The notes under the pieces: model-generated | What the model saw: only the letters and a program-made list of their open reading frames with translations | What the model was told of the DNA's origin: nothing | Databases searched by the model: none | Made by a program: the position numbers and the translations under genes | Part shown: piece after piece, positions 52,417 to 61,874 of the stretch | Numbering within the stretch: the stretch's first letter is position 1 | Layout: each line of letters opens with the position of its first letter | NCBI GenBank assembly: GCA_019828545.1 | Contig: JACVRA010000157.1 | Span: 159,452-223,451 of the forward strand | Direction: 5' to 3' | DNA from: Paracamarosporium sp. OC-R06-R3 | Lineage: Eukaryota > Ascomycota > Dothideomycetes > Pleosporales > Didymosphaeriaceae | Length of the DNA: 64,000 nucleotides

Positions 52417-53590
52417 ATGGAGAAATCGGTCGATAGCTCTAATGAAGGAACTAAGAGCAATTACACCGAAAAGGCATATATAGTTCACGAAATGAAGGAG
52501 GTACAATTGCGTTGGCTGGAGAGTTCATGAACAGGTACTCCAAAGACACGTAGGGATGTATAGCGGGGTAATCTGAGAATGCAAAGTGGCTGAGCTCCAA
52601 CGAATCAACGTGTTGATGAATCAGCGTGCCTCAAGTAATCCAATAGCATATAATGGGATGTTCCACCGCTGGAAGAGAAATTAGTCGATCCGACCACATC
52701 TCGGAGGCCGAAGCGATTAGATTCCGCCTCAGGCGGAACGTCGATGGAGAGCGATCATGGGAATAATATCAAGCATGGCCAATGTGCTCGTGTACTAAGA
52801 GCATCAACTATAGATGCAAAAATACACTCTCAACTGCGAGCCAGACGAAAGGCAATCAGAGTAGGGTTTCTCAAGTCCAATCATCCAAAATTGGATGAGT
52901 CGGACATTGTATCGCTGTGGGATGCTGAGTAGGCGCATCTTTTCATGTCGATGTACCAAGTGTCTAAGTAATCTCCGCTAATTTGGAATACTGGACGGTC
53001 CTTGGCGGCTATTGGAGTTTGGATTATGGACAAACAAGAATATGCTCTTTCAAGCAACGACTGAGTACCTTCGGGGGTTAAAGAGATATAGTTTTTGGAT
53101 TCAAACCCGTGCAAGATTTTGGGACAGGCGGTCAAAAAGCGGGCAAAATATGTGCGCTGGAGTATGTGCCGGCGGCGCCCTTACCAGTAAGCAATCAACA
53201 TAGTGGGTATGTAGCAGAAAACAGAAAGGATGTTGCAGTCTAGCATAGCTAACAGAGCATTGGTGAAAATGTGCGGAATGGTGATCTGCTCTATGATGAT
53301 TGTGGTGCCTAAGTCGAGCGTCGAGCGCTCTTAGAGAGCCGCTGAGCTGGCCATCGAAGACGCTGAATCGTGCAAACAAGTAGCCCTGAAGATTTTCGGC
53401 AGCCATGTAGTCGAGTGTCGTGTCGTCAGTATGCCTACACGTTAGCACCGTGCCTCAACTGCGCCGTAAAGTCAACGGCACTGTACCGTTTTATGCAGGT
53501 ACATATAGTATCCACTTATGGCCAGATTCGATTCCCTTCCTCGAGATAGTGTCCACTGGGTGCCAGCTCTTCTTCCCCTTTTAAGCTATC
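52417..53590. other. Intergenic region, no gene seen
   Basis: 1,174 bp. ORFs on both strands (for example 52881-53135 minus and 53101-53448 minus) have no recognisable family, so I leave them uncalled. Confidence 0.45.
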
Positions 53591-53846
53591 ATGCCGGCTC
53601 GCCATCTCGCTACAACATCCGACTTCTCTATGGCTCTGCGCCTGCTCCGCCTCTTCCCTGCGATTTCTTCGACCATCACCCTCATGTTCGCGGTTGATGA
53701 GCACATATTTCTAGGCACCTGGTCGGAATCCTTAATTCGCAACGTCGCAAACACCTATCTTCCGGCCGCGCCGTGGCCGCTGGGTCATCCTGCTGGGCTA
53801 CCCCGTCAATTATGCCCTAGCCATGGTAGCAATGGACCATGAACGT
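53591..53846 (+). pseudogene. N-terminal fragment of a small membrane protein gene
   Basis: The frame from 53591 gives [20 protein letters not shown] and [20 protein letters not shown], a first hydrophobic segment of a ~170-aa fungal membrane protein family. A frame change is needed near 53760; the +1 frame continues with [20 protein letters not shown] and then loses homology around 53830. The matching C-terminal half lies in opposite orientation at 54218-54490. I know the family only as uncharacterised fungal integral membrane proteins. Confidence 0.65.
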
Positions 53847-54217
53847 TTTACCACAGTACGGTTATGATATCCTGAATTCTATACATGTCTAACGGTTGTA
53901 AGGTCACGTTAAACTTCGGCAGTATATTGTGTCTCATAACATTTATCCAAATTCGGGTAGTAAAATGGTGTGAAGTGGGTGGAGTAACAACGATTAAATA
54001 AGGAACGGGAAATCGAACTCTGAACAAATGCATATGCAGCAGACTGGGCCCTTCTTCAACAAGAGGTATAACACCCATGTCGTCGCTTGTAGATCGCCTA
54101 GTTACTGATGCACTAAAGGAGGGTTATTTCGTTGAGGTAGGATACACGCCAAGTTTTAAAAATGATAAACATGCCCCAGACTTTATGCTTACTTCAGGCC
54201 TCCTGCTTCCTGATCAC
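53847..54217. other. Interior of proposed inversion
   Basis: 371 bp with no gene. If the inversion model is right, this was originally the 3' flank of the membrane-protein gene. Confidence 0.4.
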
Positions 54218-54490
54218 TCATAGAATCTTAAGAGCCGCCACAATGAAACAGATGCACGCGGGCAGGTAGGTTGTGAGGGCGCGCACCCAATTCATCTTCA
54301 ACCATGCGGCCATTGAATGGGTGCTGTTGCCGCGGGGGATGTCGTTCCTAATATCAGCGATGAGCTTAAGCGCTCCTTTGGCGTAGATAGCAGTATGTGC
54401 AAAGCTGAAGAGCAGCCCCAGGGAGTACCAATTAGCAGCGCCAGTGGCAATAAGCTCGTTGCGCTCCAGAGTGAGGTTGAATATGAACAT
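54218..54490 (-). pseudogene. C-terminal fragment of the same membrane protein, inverted
   Basis: The minus-strand frame reads [60 protein letters not shown] and [20 protein letters not shown] to a TGA. It has the remaining hydrophobic helices and the GNSTxSMxxWLxMNxxRAL signature of the family. It begins where the plus-strand fragment at 53591-53846 stops. It directly abuts the 3' end of the HET gene at 54517 on the same strand, with no promoter of its own. Confidence 0.65.
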
Positions 54491-54516
54491 CCAGGGAGCG
54501 TAACAAGTACATACAT

Positions 54517-56290
54517 CTACAGCAAAGTGATAAATTCAAGTTCCGCCTCTTTATAACCCTCCCCATCCATGATGCCATGAACGTACGCATCTCCTAAGAA
54601 CTCAAAACGACGGTCCACCTTATCCCGGTCGTCCGCATCTCTCATGCCACTTTTCGGACGCAATACGTAAGGCACTTTTCCACCAGGTAGAACGACTACC
54701 AGATCGCCCTTCATTGAATCCTCCGGAGCGAAGCCAATATATCCTTTCTTCGTTCTTATGAAACTTCTACCAACAATAACCGCATTGAACGCTACTTGGA
54801 AGTCATTCACGCTCGCAAGAAGAAGTGATGGTGACATGCCAGAATCGATCCAAGCCTTCCAACGTTCATAGGCTGCGAAATCGCTTTCTTGGACCCGACG
54901 GAAGCTGAACGCAAGGGCAGTCCTAGCGCCAATCATCTCCCCACACATCGTTTTCCAAAATGCGGATGCCATAGACGAGTAAGGACTATTCGTGTCGCCT
55001 GCAGCTCTCGAAATTTTATAGCACTCATATACCATCTGTTTCCAGCTAGTGGGTTCCACATATTCTATCTCGGCGATCTCGTCAAATATTGCAGCTCTAG
55101 TTACCGCCTCGCCTGGAGCAATTATATTGAATTCTGAGTGGCTTCCGTGACACGCATCAAATATAAGCGACCCTATGCGCCGATCCATGAACATTTTGTG
55201 CCAAGCTTCGGCAACAATAGAAGTCCAATCAGGTATAAAAGAAGGCAGTTCTAGAGTTAGATTCTTCTCTCCATACACATAGCTAAGCGCGTCCAAGGAC
55301 TGCTTCTGCTCGATCGATATCGACAGCACGTGTTCGAAAACCGCCTTCGACGACCTAGTATAATCAGGGAGTATATCTGCATACTTTCCGGTCGCTAGAC
55401 CCAGCAGACCATAGATTTTGTCCCTTGGGTCGTAAGATTGGCGCGACCGGAATTGAGTAGCAATGTACAGAAAGTTTTGTTCTTTTATGTCCTTCACGGC
55501 CTGCATCAGGCTCGCTTTACTGATGGCGTTCCACACGTTCATGTCGTTGGCATTGTATTCCCTGAAACCCATGAACTTCTGACAGCAACTGCCAGTATGC
55601 GCATAACAATTCTTGATACAGTCATTCACGAGGCGGCCCTCAAGCAGGCGCTGTCCATATTGGAATACGACATGCTTTGCTAGCACATATTCCTGTACCG
55701 TCCAGAGCCGCGTCCACCACGGTAGGGTGAAGAAGTAGATGAGCGCGGCTCGCAATAGCTCAGCGCTCACATCCATACTTGGGTACTGGTCGTTTCCCGT
55801 GACTACGGCATGCGGCTCCAGCGTTGGATCAATGTGTAGTTGGGCATCCGCGCCCACGCTCTCCACGAAGTCCATCGCCGCGTTGCAAGTATCCCATACA
55901 CTGTCGCCTAAGAATACAATGACGCTTGCAGCACTCTCGTAAATCAGGCGCATTTGCGCAACTTGACTCGTGCGTTCTGCATCATCCTTCTGGTTGATGC
56001 AGACTGCATCGACCCAGAGGGTCCGCGGTCGATTGGCTAGGCGCAGATGCGTGAGTGCTGCGTGCAGGTTCCGAGTGACAGGTACAGATGGTGCATTTTC
56101 CAGGCTGATAGGGCTCTTGACGTTGGGGTCACCCCAGACATGACAAGGCTTCAAAAGGCGGAGGCTTGAGCAGGGAGGCAAGGCTGAAAGTGCAATGGAT
56201 GGCGCGACCTGCAGATATAGGATTAAGGTGAAGAAGGCGTATCTCTTGCTTTGTCTCATCAAGACAGCTGTACTTGTAAAGGCCATCCAT
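54517..56290 (-). pseudogene. HET-domain gene with 2-bp deletion in its first motif
   Basis: The frame from the ATG at 56290 reads MDGLYKYSCLDETKQEIRLL, then PPFEALS, and stops matching at about 56141. There the expected YVWGDPN motif needs two extra bases (TCA T..GTC TGG). From VWGDPNVKSPISLENAPSVP the other frame continues to 54517 without interruption, with LTHLRLANRPRTLWVDAVCI, MRLIYESAASVIVFLG, LPWWTRLWTVQEYVLAK, DPRDKIYGLLGLATGKYADI and the C-terminal KGDLVVVLPGGKVPYVLRP. An ATG at 56385 opens the downstream frame, but its first ~85 residues are out-of-frame translation, not HET sequence. If unrepaired, the product lacks the N-terminal HET motif. A two-base sequencing error is the main alternative. 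Confidence 0.85.
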
Positions 56291-56385
56291 GATGCTGCTA
56301 GCGTATCTATAGATATAAGAATTTGAGGTATTTCCAGAATAGCCTTGCTAAGGTGATCACACGTGACCGTTGCGGCGACTTCCAA

Positions 56386-57617
56386 TGCAAGTACCTGTAA
56401 CCTTTCCTCGGTTACACATTACATTGATCTACATCAGACACCATAGCTTTCATTTTCCAATTGCACTTCCATGCTGGGCAAAGTTGTGATGACTCGGAAC
56501 AATATTGAAGGTCAGGCGTCCACGTGGTGCAGGGTTCCGACGCATCGGAAAAACCACAACCGAAAGCGCCGTGTGCTGTTGCGTTCTGCGACACTACCAA
56601 CTATAACATGCCCTCCTTCGGAGGGACAAGACGGTCTCCCAGCTGGAAAATTGTTGCGCGTCAAAGATTGGATCAATTAACTGTCACCAGCGCCACCGGA
56701 GCGCCCCGAGGCATCTGCCCGCCAAATCGAACCGCGTCAGGTTAGAGTCCCGCGAGTCCCACGAGTCCCGCCCAAACCGACAGCGACGATAAGATAGCCC
56801 CCGGTATTCAGAACTTCTCCTCACAGACAGCTTATCGGCTCCAAACTCGATACAACGCAATCTGCTCGAGCTGAATTCGTACACCGCGTTTGAAATCTGA
56901 GGCGAGCCAATACACTTCGCTGTCGGAGCAGAGACTGCGTTTCGAGTTGGCTTCTTTGGGTAAACCTTGAATAGGCTAGCTAGAGAAGAAGGAATAACCC
57001 AGGGGAGAGATGGAGGAACACAATTGAAGAGTATAGCCTCGCAGCATGTTTAGCCAGGCTGCAGACTTCTCGTACGTCTGGCTCATTGCAGGGGGCACTC
57101 GAGGCTGGAGGTGTTGTTCGGATTCGCTTGACGAAAGTCCGTTGCACTTCTTGCTAAAGACGTATACCCACTAGGACGTGGTGAATTCGCTAGTGCTGGT
57201 TGTCTGGCTTCCGCCTGCGTCAAAAGTGTTTTGCGTCGCATTGGAGAGCACGTTCATGTTCTCACATACTATATCATGCTCAGAGCTGCGGGCTCATTGA
57301 AGAGGTCATCGGGCTAACCCTAGCCTTTCACTTATCTCGAGTCCTTTGAACCACTTTAATGCAAGAATGCGGTGCCTGCCGGCCTGGCAGATGCTTGCAC
57401 ACAGCGTAAACCCATCATAGATTACGGAATACTCAAGAAATGAGAACCAGAGAGATTTCTTGCGAGAATACTCCACATAAAACACAAGGCTAACTGGTTT
57501 GTGCTGATGTCGCAAGTTATATGAAGTGACTTCATACCAAGGCGGTAAAGACAGATGGTGCAACGCTGTTGCATGATTCCACTCTCAAGATACTTTCACG
57601 TTGTGTCAGATCCACAC
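56386..57617. other. Intergenic region with short GAGTCCC repeat
   Basis: 1,232 bp. Around 56745-56770 the word GAGTCCC(A/G)C is repeated three times in tandem. A/G-rich blocks lie near 56980-57020. No gene is supported; ORFs are under 90 codons without family features. Confidence 0.5.
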
Positions 57618-58771
57618 TCAAGCAACAAAGCTGGTTCCTCGCTTGGTAACAGTCTTTCCATCCCAAACCTTTGGCCCAGGCCCAACGTAGTTCAACAAGG
57701 CACCTGGCTTGCCCCAGATGCTATAGTCCATGTCGATACCTATTCCTTTATCAGAATTGCAGATCTACATGTGGATACAAAAGCTTACTTGGATCGTCAA
57801 GCTTATACGACCCGGGAAACGTTGCGTAAGCACTTTCCGGTATGATGCCATTGCCATCACCAAGGATGTTCACATGTGCGCAGTTGACGTAGAACTGGGG
57901 TGTGGGCTTCTGCGACATGAAATGTTCGATACGGAGGAGATATTTTCCGGGAGGGGTGGCCTTGGGGATCGTGAAGTTGACCTTTTAAAGATACCGCGTC
58001 AGCATCATGGGTAGACTGATCATCATGACGTGGATCCACAAACCCTTCTTTGCTTGTATGTAATCCAAAAATCGGGGTTGGGCTGGGTGTCATGCGCTGC
58101 CGTGATACTCGCAATCTTGAACCACTTCCCTTCAGTACCATTGAAGGTCGAGAGGTCATCGTTCGGGGCGCGGGCGAGGTAAATCTGAGCGGGACCATTA
58201 TGGAAAATGTAGTCAAATCCATTCTAAGCATCAAGGTGTCAATATAATTCTCATTAGAGCCAGAATAGCTGTGTGAGGACATACGCCAGAGTTATAAAAA
58301 TCATGCTCGATGTTAAACCCGAGAGGGGTTTCAGGATACAGATCCGCAGTTTGCGTGGTCTTCGCAGCTCGGAACGCTCCACGGCCACATGCCATTGCCT
58401 CGGTATCGACGTCGTACAATGGCCGAATCTTGCCACTCATACTATCATTCGCGTAACTGAGACCTGGCTCAACGAGGACGTCACTGGAAGCGATGCGTGA
58501 GCGAAAGAATGATCCAGCAGATTGAGACGCCTTTTCGTGAGCATCGACAAAAGCGACATAAAAACCTAAGCTAAGAACTTACCGGACGTATTGCCATGGC
58601 TCGGACTCAATGCCATTAATCACAAGATGATTGAACAAATCTTTCACTTGTCAATACCGTCGATTGCAACGAAAGAGTATTGAGAGTCATTACAGAGGTG
58701 GTGTACGTACAGTGGGCTGAAACACTACTCGCGAGCAGACCCACTAGGCCAATGTTAAAAGCGACCTTCAT
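57618..58771 (-). CDS. AA9 lytic polysaccharide monooxygenase
   Basis: Six exons (58771-58711, 58646-58583, 58483-58285, 58223-58044, 57981-57789, 57739-57618) give 272 aa, all in phase. AA9 enzymes are secreted copper enzymes that oxidatively cleave cellulose. The signal peptide MKVAFNIGLVGLLASSVSA ends just before His, which becomes the N-terminal copper-ligand His1. Next come LFNHLVINGIESEPWQYVR, MACGRGAFRAAKTTQTADL, a second ligand His in FHNGPAQIYLARAP, and PQFYVNCAHVNILG, with the axial Tyr and preceding Gln. It ends GPKVWDGKTVTKRGTSFVA, with no CBM1 or GPI tail. The first intron splits the His codon neighbourhood, as often in this family. Introns show GT-AG borders. Intact despite the broken neighbours to the left. 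Confidence 0.93.
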
Positions 58772-60467
58772 TGTTGTTAGATATTGAGACTGAGCCAAAT
58801 TCGAAAATTTATGTATGAAGCACAGAAAAGCCCACTAGACACCTTAGTGGTCTAGTTATACCGGTCGCGGTGTAGCAGTATCCGGTCCTAATGCAGCACT
58901 TACTGCAGTCATAGCTTCCGTGTATATTGTTTCCAGGGTAAAAACAGTCATGCTTGGACTCTATGTGGTTCATTATTCTTGTGTGCAGGGATGAACATCG
59001 ATTGAGTACCACAACTCCACGTATTGTGGTTTCAAAATATTAGGGTGTGAAGTTCAAGTACACCCTGAGCAACGAAAATATTGTCAAAATGTCAGACCTC
59101 TTTCGCATTGAGAAACTTTACTTGTTGATCTTTTATCATATCTTGCGTACCGCTTCTGACGCGATCGTGATATTGAGTATGAGGCCTCTTGGATCAACAA
59201 AGCTACAGAAGAAGTATGTATCTCTACCTCTAAGATTAGGCAACATCCCTTGCATATTGCATCAAACCGGGGACCATATTCCATCCTATCTTTCTGCCTA
59301 TTCCCTGTCGCATCATTCCCCGCCTGTAATTCATGGAGAGATCGTTGGGAAACTATACTTTACATTAAGACAATTGCAATTCGGAAAGTGCTATCAACAA
59401 AGCAGGATAGACATTCTTAGCTATGTCCAAAGCTGATGACTTGTGAAAATCGCTTTGATAACTTTTGTCCCGCAGTAATGGTGGGTAGCCACTGCAACTT
59501 CTCGGCCGAGAAAAAGGAGGGGTGCCAATGGATATTCTCAACCACTCTTTCGGTAAAAGTAAGGTGCCCAACCGGAACAAAGATCAGTCTCAACTTTGAT
59601 GAGATCAATAGCGCCTGAATATATCCTGTCCGCTGCTGCTGCTGCAGAGACTAATAGATAGATATCGGCCTGCCGGTTTTGTGCGTAAATCTGCTTACAA
59701 GTATTCATTCTAACCCTCAGTCATTGCTTAGTCCCTTGACAACTGTTGCACACCTTAGATTTACTCTTGGTTGGTGGGTCACCTGTGACTAAAGCTCGCT
59801 TGTGTCCGTGGGAACACGTTAATTATACGACTGGACCAATACGCGACCGTAAAAGAATCGTTTCACGTATAGCATTTGCAGGGAACTCATTTTCTTTATA
59901 GTAGCCTCCAGCAAAGCCAAGACGGAATCTACGACTTCCACAAGCACGATTGAAACAAGACTCAAAGCCACCAAGAATGCGGCAGCCAGGGATTCTAGCA
60001 GCTTGCGGAGAGCAGCCGTGATGTGCAAAGATTCAGGCTGAGATGAAGTGCAGCCAGATGGAAAAGCAATCAGAAGGACGAATGTCTCTAAGAATAACCG
60101 GTGACGGACGATCCAACATGGTATCCTAGGGAAACGCGAGACCACTTAGCTTTTTAGGGTGCCATGTTACCCCATTTCATCGTTTTTCCTTTCTTTCTCA
60201 TCTTCAAATACCATACAGCGGTACTTTGACTGCCTATCGACACCACTTGAATTTTGAGGCATGTTGAACGACGTTCAAATTTGACTTTGGCCATCATGGA
60301 AACTCAAAACGGTCTAGGCACCCTTACTTCTGTATAATAAGTCAAGCCATTTCAGCTACCACATAAGAGCTGGACAGGTTAATAATGCAATCACGTTATG
60401 GCAACAGTTTTGGAAAATGTTTCGAATTAAAGTATTGATGCACTCCTTCTATACACTCTCTCGACGT
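58772..60467. other. Long intergenic region with weak ORFs
   Basis: 1,696 bp. ORFs at 59047-59436 (plus), 59436-59618 (plus) and 59819-60145 (minus, two hydrophobic stretches) have no family I recognise, and two overlap antisense ORFs of equal quality. An imperfect hairpin with CTAGAC/GTCTAG arms lies at about 58833-58855. Confidence 0.4.
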
Positions 60468-61874
60468 CTAGCTTGAACGACAAGTGAATGGGCTATGCGA
60501 AGTTCCCGTGCTTGTAAGCGTGATAATGTCCGCAATCGTCGCATAGCTTCCCGCACCGAGCGTAACGATGCCAATAACGAAAGCCAACAAACATGCTGCA
60601 CTCATGACGAGGTTCTCCTTAGCGTACCAGTTGCCCTTCTTCAGCAAGCAGAACCACATAACGGCCGGGATCCAGAACGAGAATCCAGACACGAAGAGTG
60701 CAGAAGCTAGAGATAGAAGGTCTGAGAAGATAGGGATGGCTTCGGCAATAACCCATGCGATGATGGTAAAGATGACAACGAGAACGATCCAGGATGTCCA
60801 ACCAGCGAAAGTGTTGATATAGCGCAGAACGGAGTTCTTGAACATACGGCCGTGAATATAACGAAGTGCGACGGTGGTGTTGATAGACCCAGAGATAAAG
60901 ATCACAGGTAGCGCCACGCCAAACGCGACCTTAGAAATAGTCGAACCAGCAGAAAGAAGAGCAGGAGACTGCACATCTTTACCAATGAAGGCATAGCAGA
61001 GGGCACCAGTCAGAGTGTAGATAGTGATCTGAATCGTGCCGGATGCCCAGATACTCTTCATGTAATCTGTGGGAGTGTGCATCTCGTCCATAAAGGAGAA
61101 TTGACCGATAGCAAAGCTGAATGCAAAGATGATATTGCTGACAGCGACAAATGCTTCGGAAAACTTCAAGTCTTCCTTGGGCCAGGCTGACCAGTCAACC
61201 GAAGACATACCGCGATCGCTAGCTTGGATGCCAGTTGCGATGATGGTTATGCCAATGGCGATGACAATGGATGCGAAATCGATATAACCAAGGATGGCCA
61301 CTTCCGAGAAAGACGGTGGGATAGCGAGAATCAACAATATGATGGCAGATACCGCAGAGAAGACGATGGAGCAGACATGTCCACCGTTCAGGTCGATCAA
61401 TGCGATGCTTCCAGTCAGTGCGTGCGAACCTACGACCATTACCAGCTCCAGGACGAGCGCAGCGCCGAATAGTTCGTAGCCAAAACGGCCGAGTAGGAGT
61501 CGTCCTGCGTCTGCATACGACGCCACCTCTGGATACTTCAACTTGACCTGGCCAACGAGATAGCTAGTGAAGATCGAGATGCAACCAAGAGTGACCGTGA
61601 GGAAGACACCAGGGAACATGCCTAGCGTTGCATATGCTTGAGGTAAGCTGAGGGCACCGAGGGCGATGGCTTCGACGATAGTAACGACTGCGAGACGTTT
61701 CCATCCAAGGCGATGAAAGTGAGCATTTCCAGCAGCCGCAATCTGCTTGGCGCGCTGCGAATCCGTTACTTCACCAAAGATGGTGTTGTCAGCCATCTCA
61801 TCCGAATTTGCGTAATTGATTGTCCGGTCCTTCTTGTGATCCTGGGCACCGGCATTGATGATTTCTTCCGCCAT
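60468..61874 (-). CDS. AAAP-family amino acid transporter, mtr-like
   Basis: A single exon encodes 468 aa with about 11 hydrophobic segments. The family imports neutral and aromatic amino acids at the plasma membrane by proton symport. The N-terminus is cytoplasmic and acidic (MAEEIINAGAQDHKKDRTIN). The first membrane segment has LAVVTIVEAIALGALSLPQA, with the small-residue break typical of AAAP proteins. Further landmarks are GYELFGAALVLELVMVVGSH, FAFSFAIGQFSFMDEMHTP (the conserved FSY/FxxH-like region) and SKVAFGVALPVIFISGSINT. The C-terminus is short. It resembles Neurospora mtr and its many paralogues. No lesion. The upstream 100 bp is ordinary. Confidence 0.92.
   Translation of the reverse strand: MAEEIINAGAQDHKKDRTINYANSDEMADNTIFGEVTDSQRAKQIAAAGNAHFHRLGWKRLAVVTIVEAIALGALSLPQAYATLGMFPGVFLTVTLGCISIFTSYLVGQVKLKYPEVASYADAGRLLLGRFGYELFGAALVLELVMVVGSHALTGSIALIDLNGGHVCSIVFSAVSAIILLILAIPPSFSEVAILGYIDFASIVIAIGITIIATGIQASDRGMSSVDWSAWPKEDLKFSEAFVAVSNIIFAFSFAIGQFSFMDEMHTPTDYMKSIWASGTIQITIYTLTGALCYAFIGKDVQSPALLSAGSTISKVAFGVALPVIFISGSINTTVALRYIHGRMFKNSVLRYINTFAGWTSWIVLVVIFTIIAWVIAEAIPIFSDLLSLASALFVSGFSFWIPAVMWFCLLKKGNWYAKENLVMSAACLLAFVIGIVTLGAGSYATIADIITLTSTGTSHSPFTCRSS

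Noticed and set aside
54517..56385. Intact HET gene starting at 56385
   Set aside because: The first ~85 residues in that frame are not HET-like, while another frame gives the expected N-terminus ending at a 2-bp gap; the upstream start is an artefact.
58833..58855. CTAGAC/GTCTAG hairpin as transposon end or terminator
   Set aside because: Arms are only 6-7 bp, no partner copy and no target-site duplication.
59436..59618. 60-codon Cys-containing ORF as a small secreted effector
   Set aside because: No signal peptide, and an equally long, equally plausible ORF exists antisense to it.
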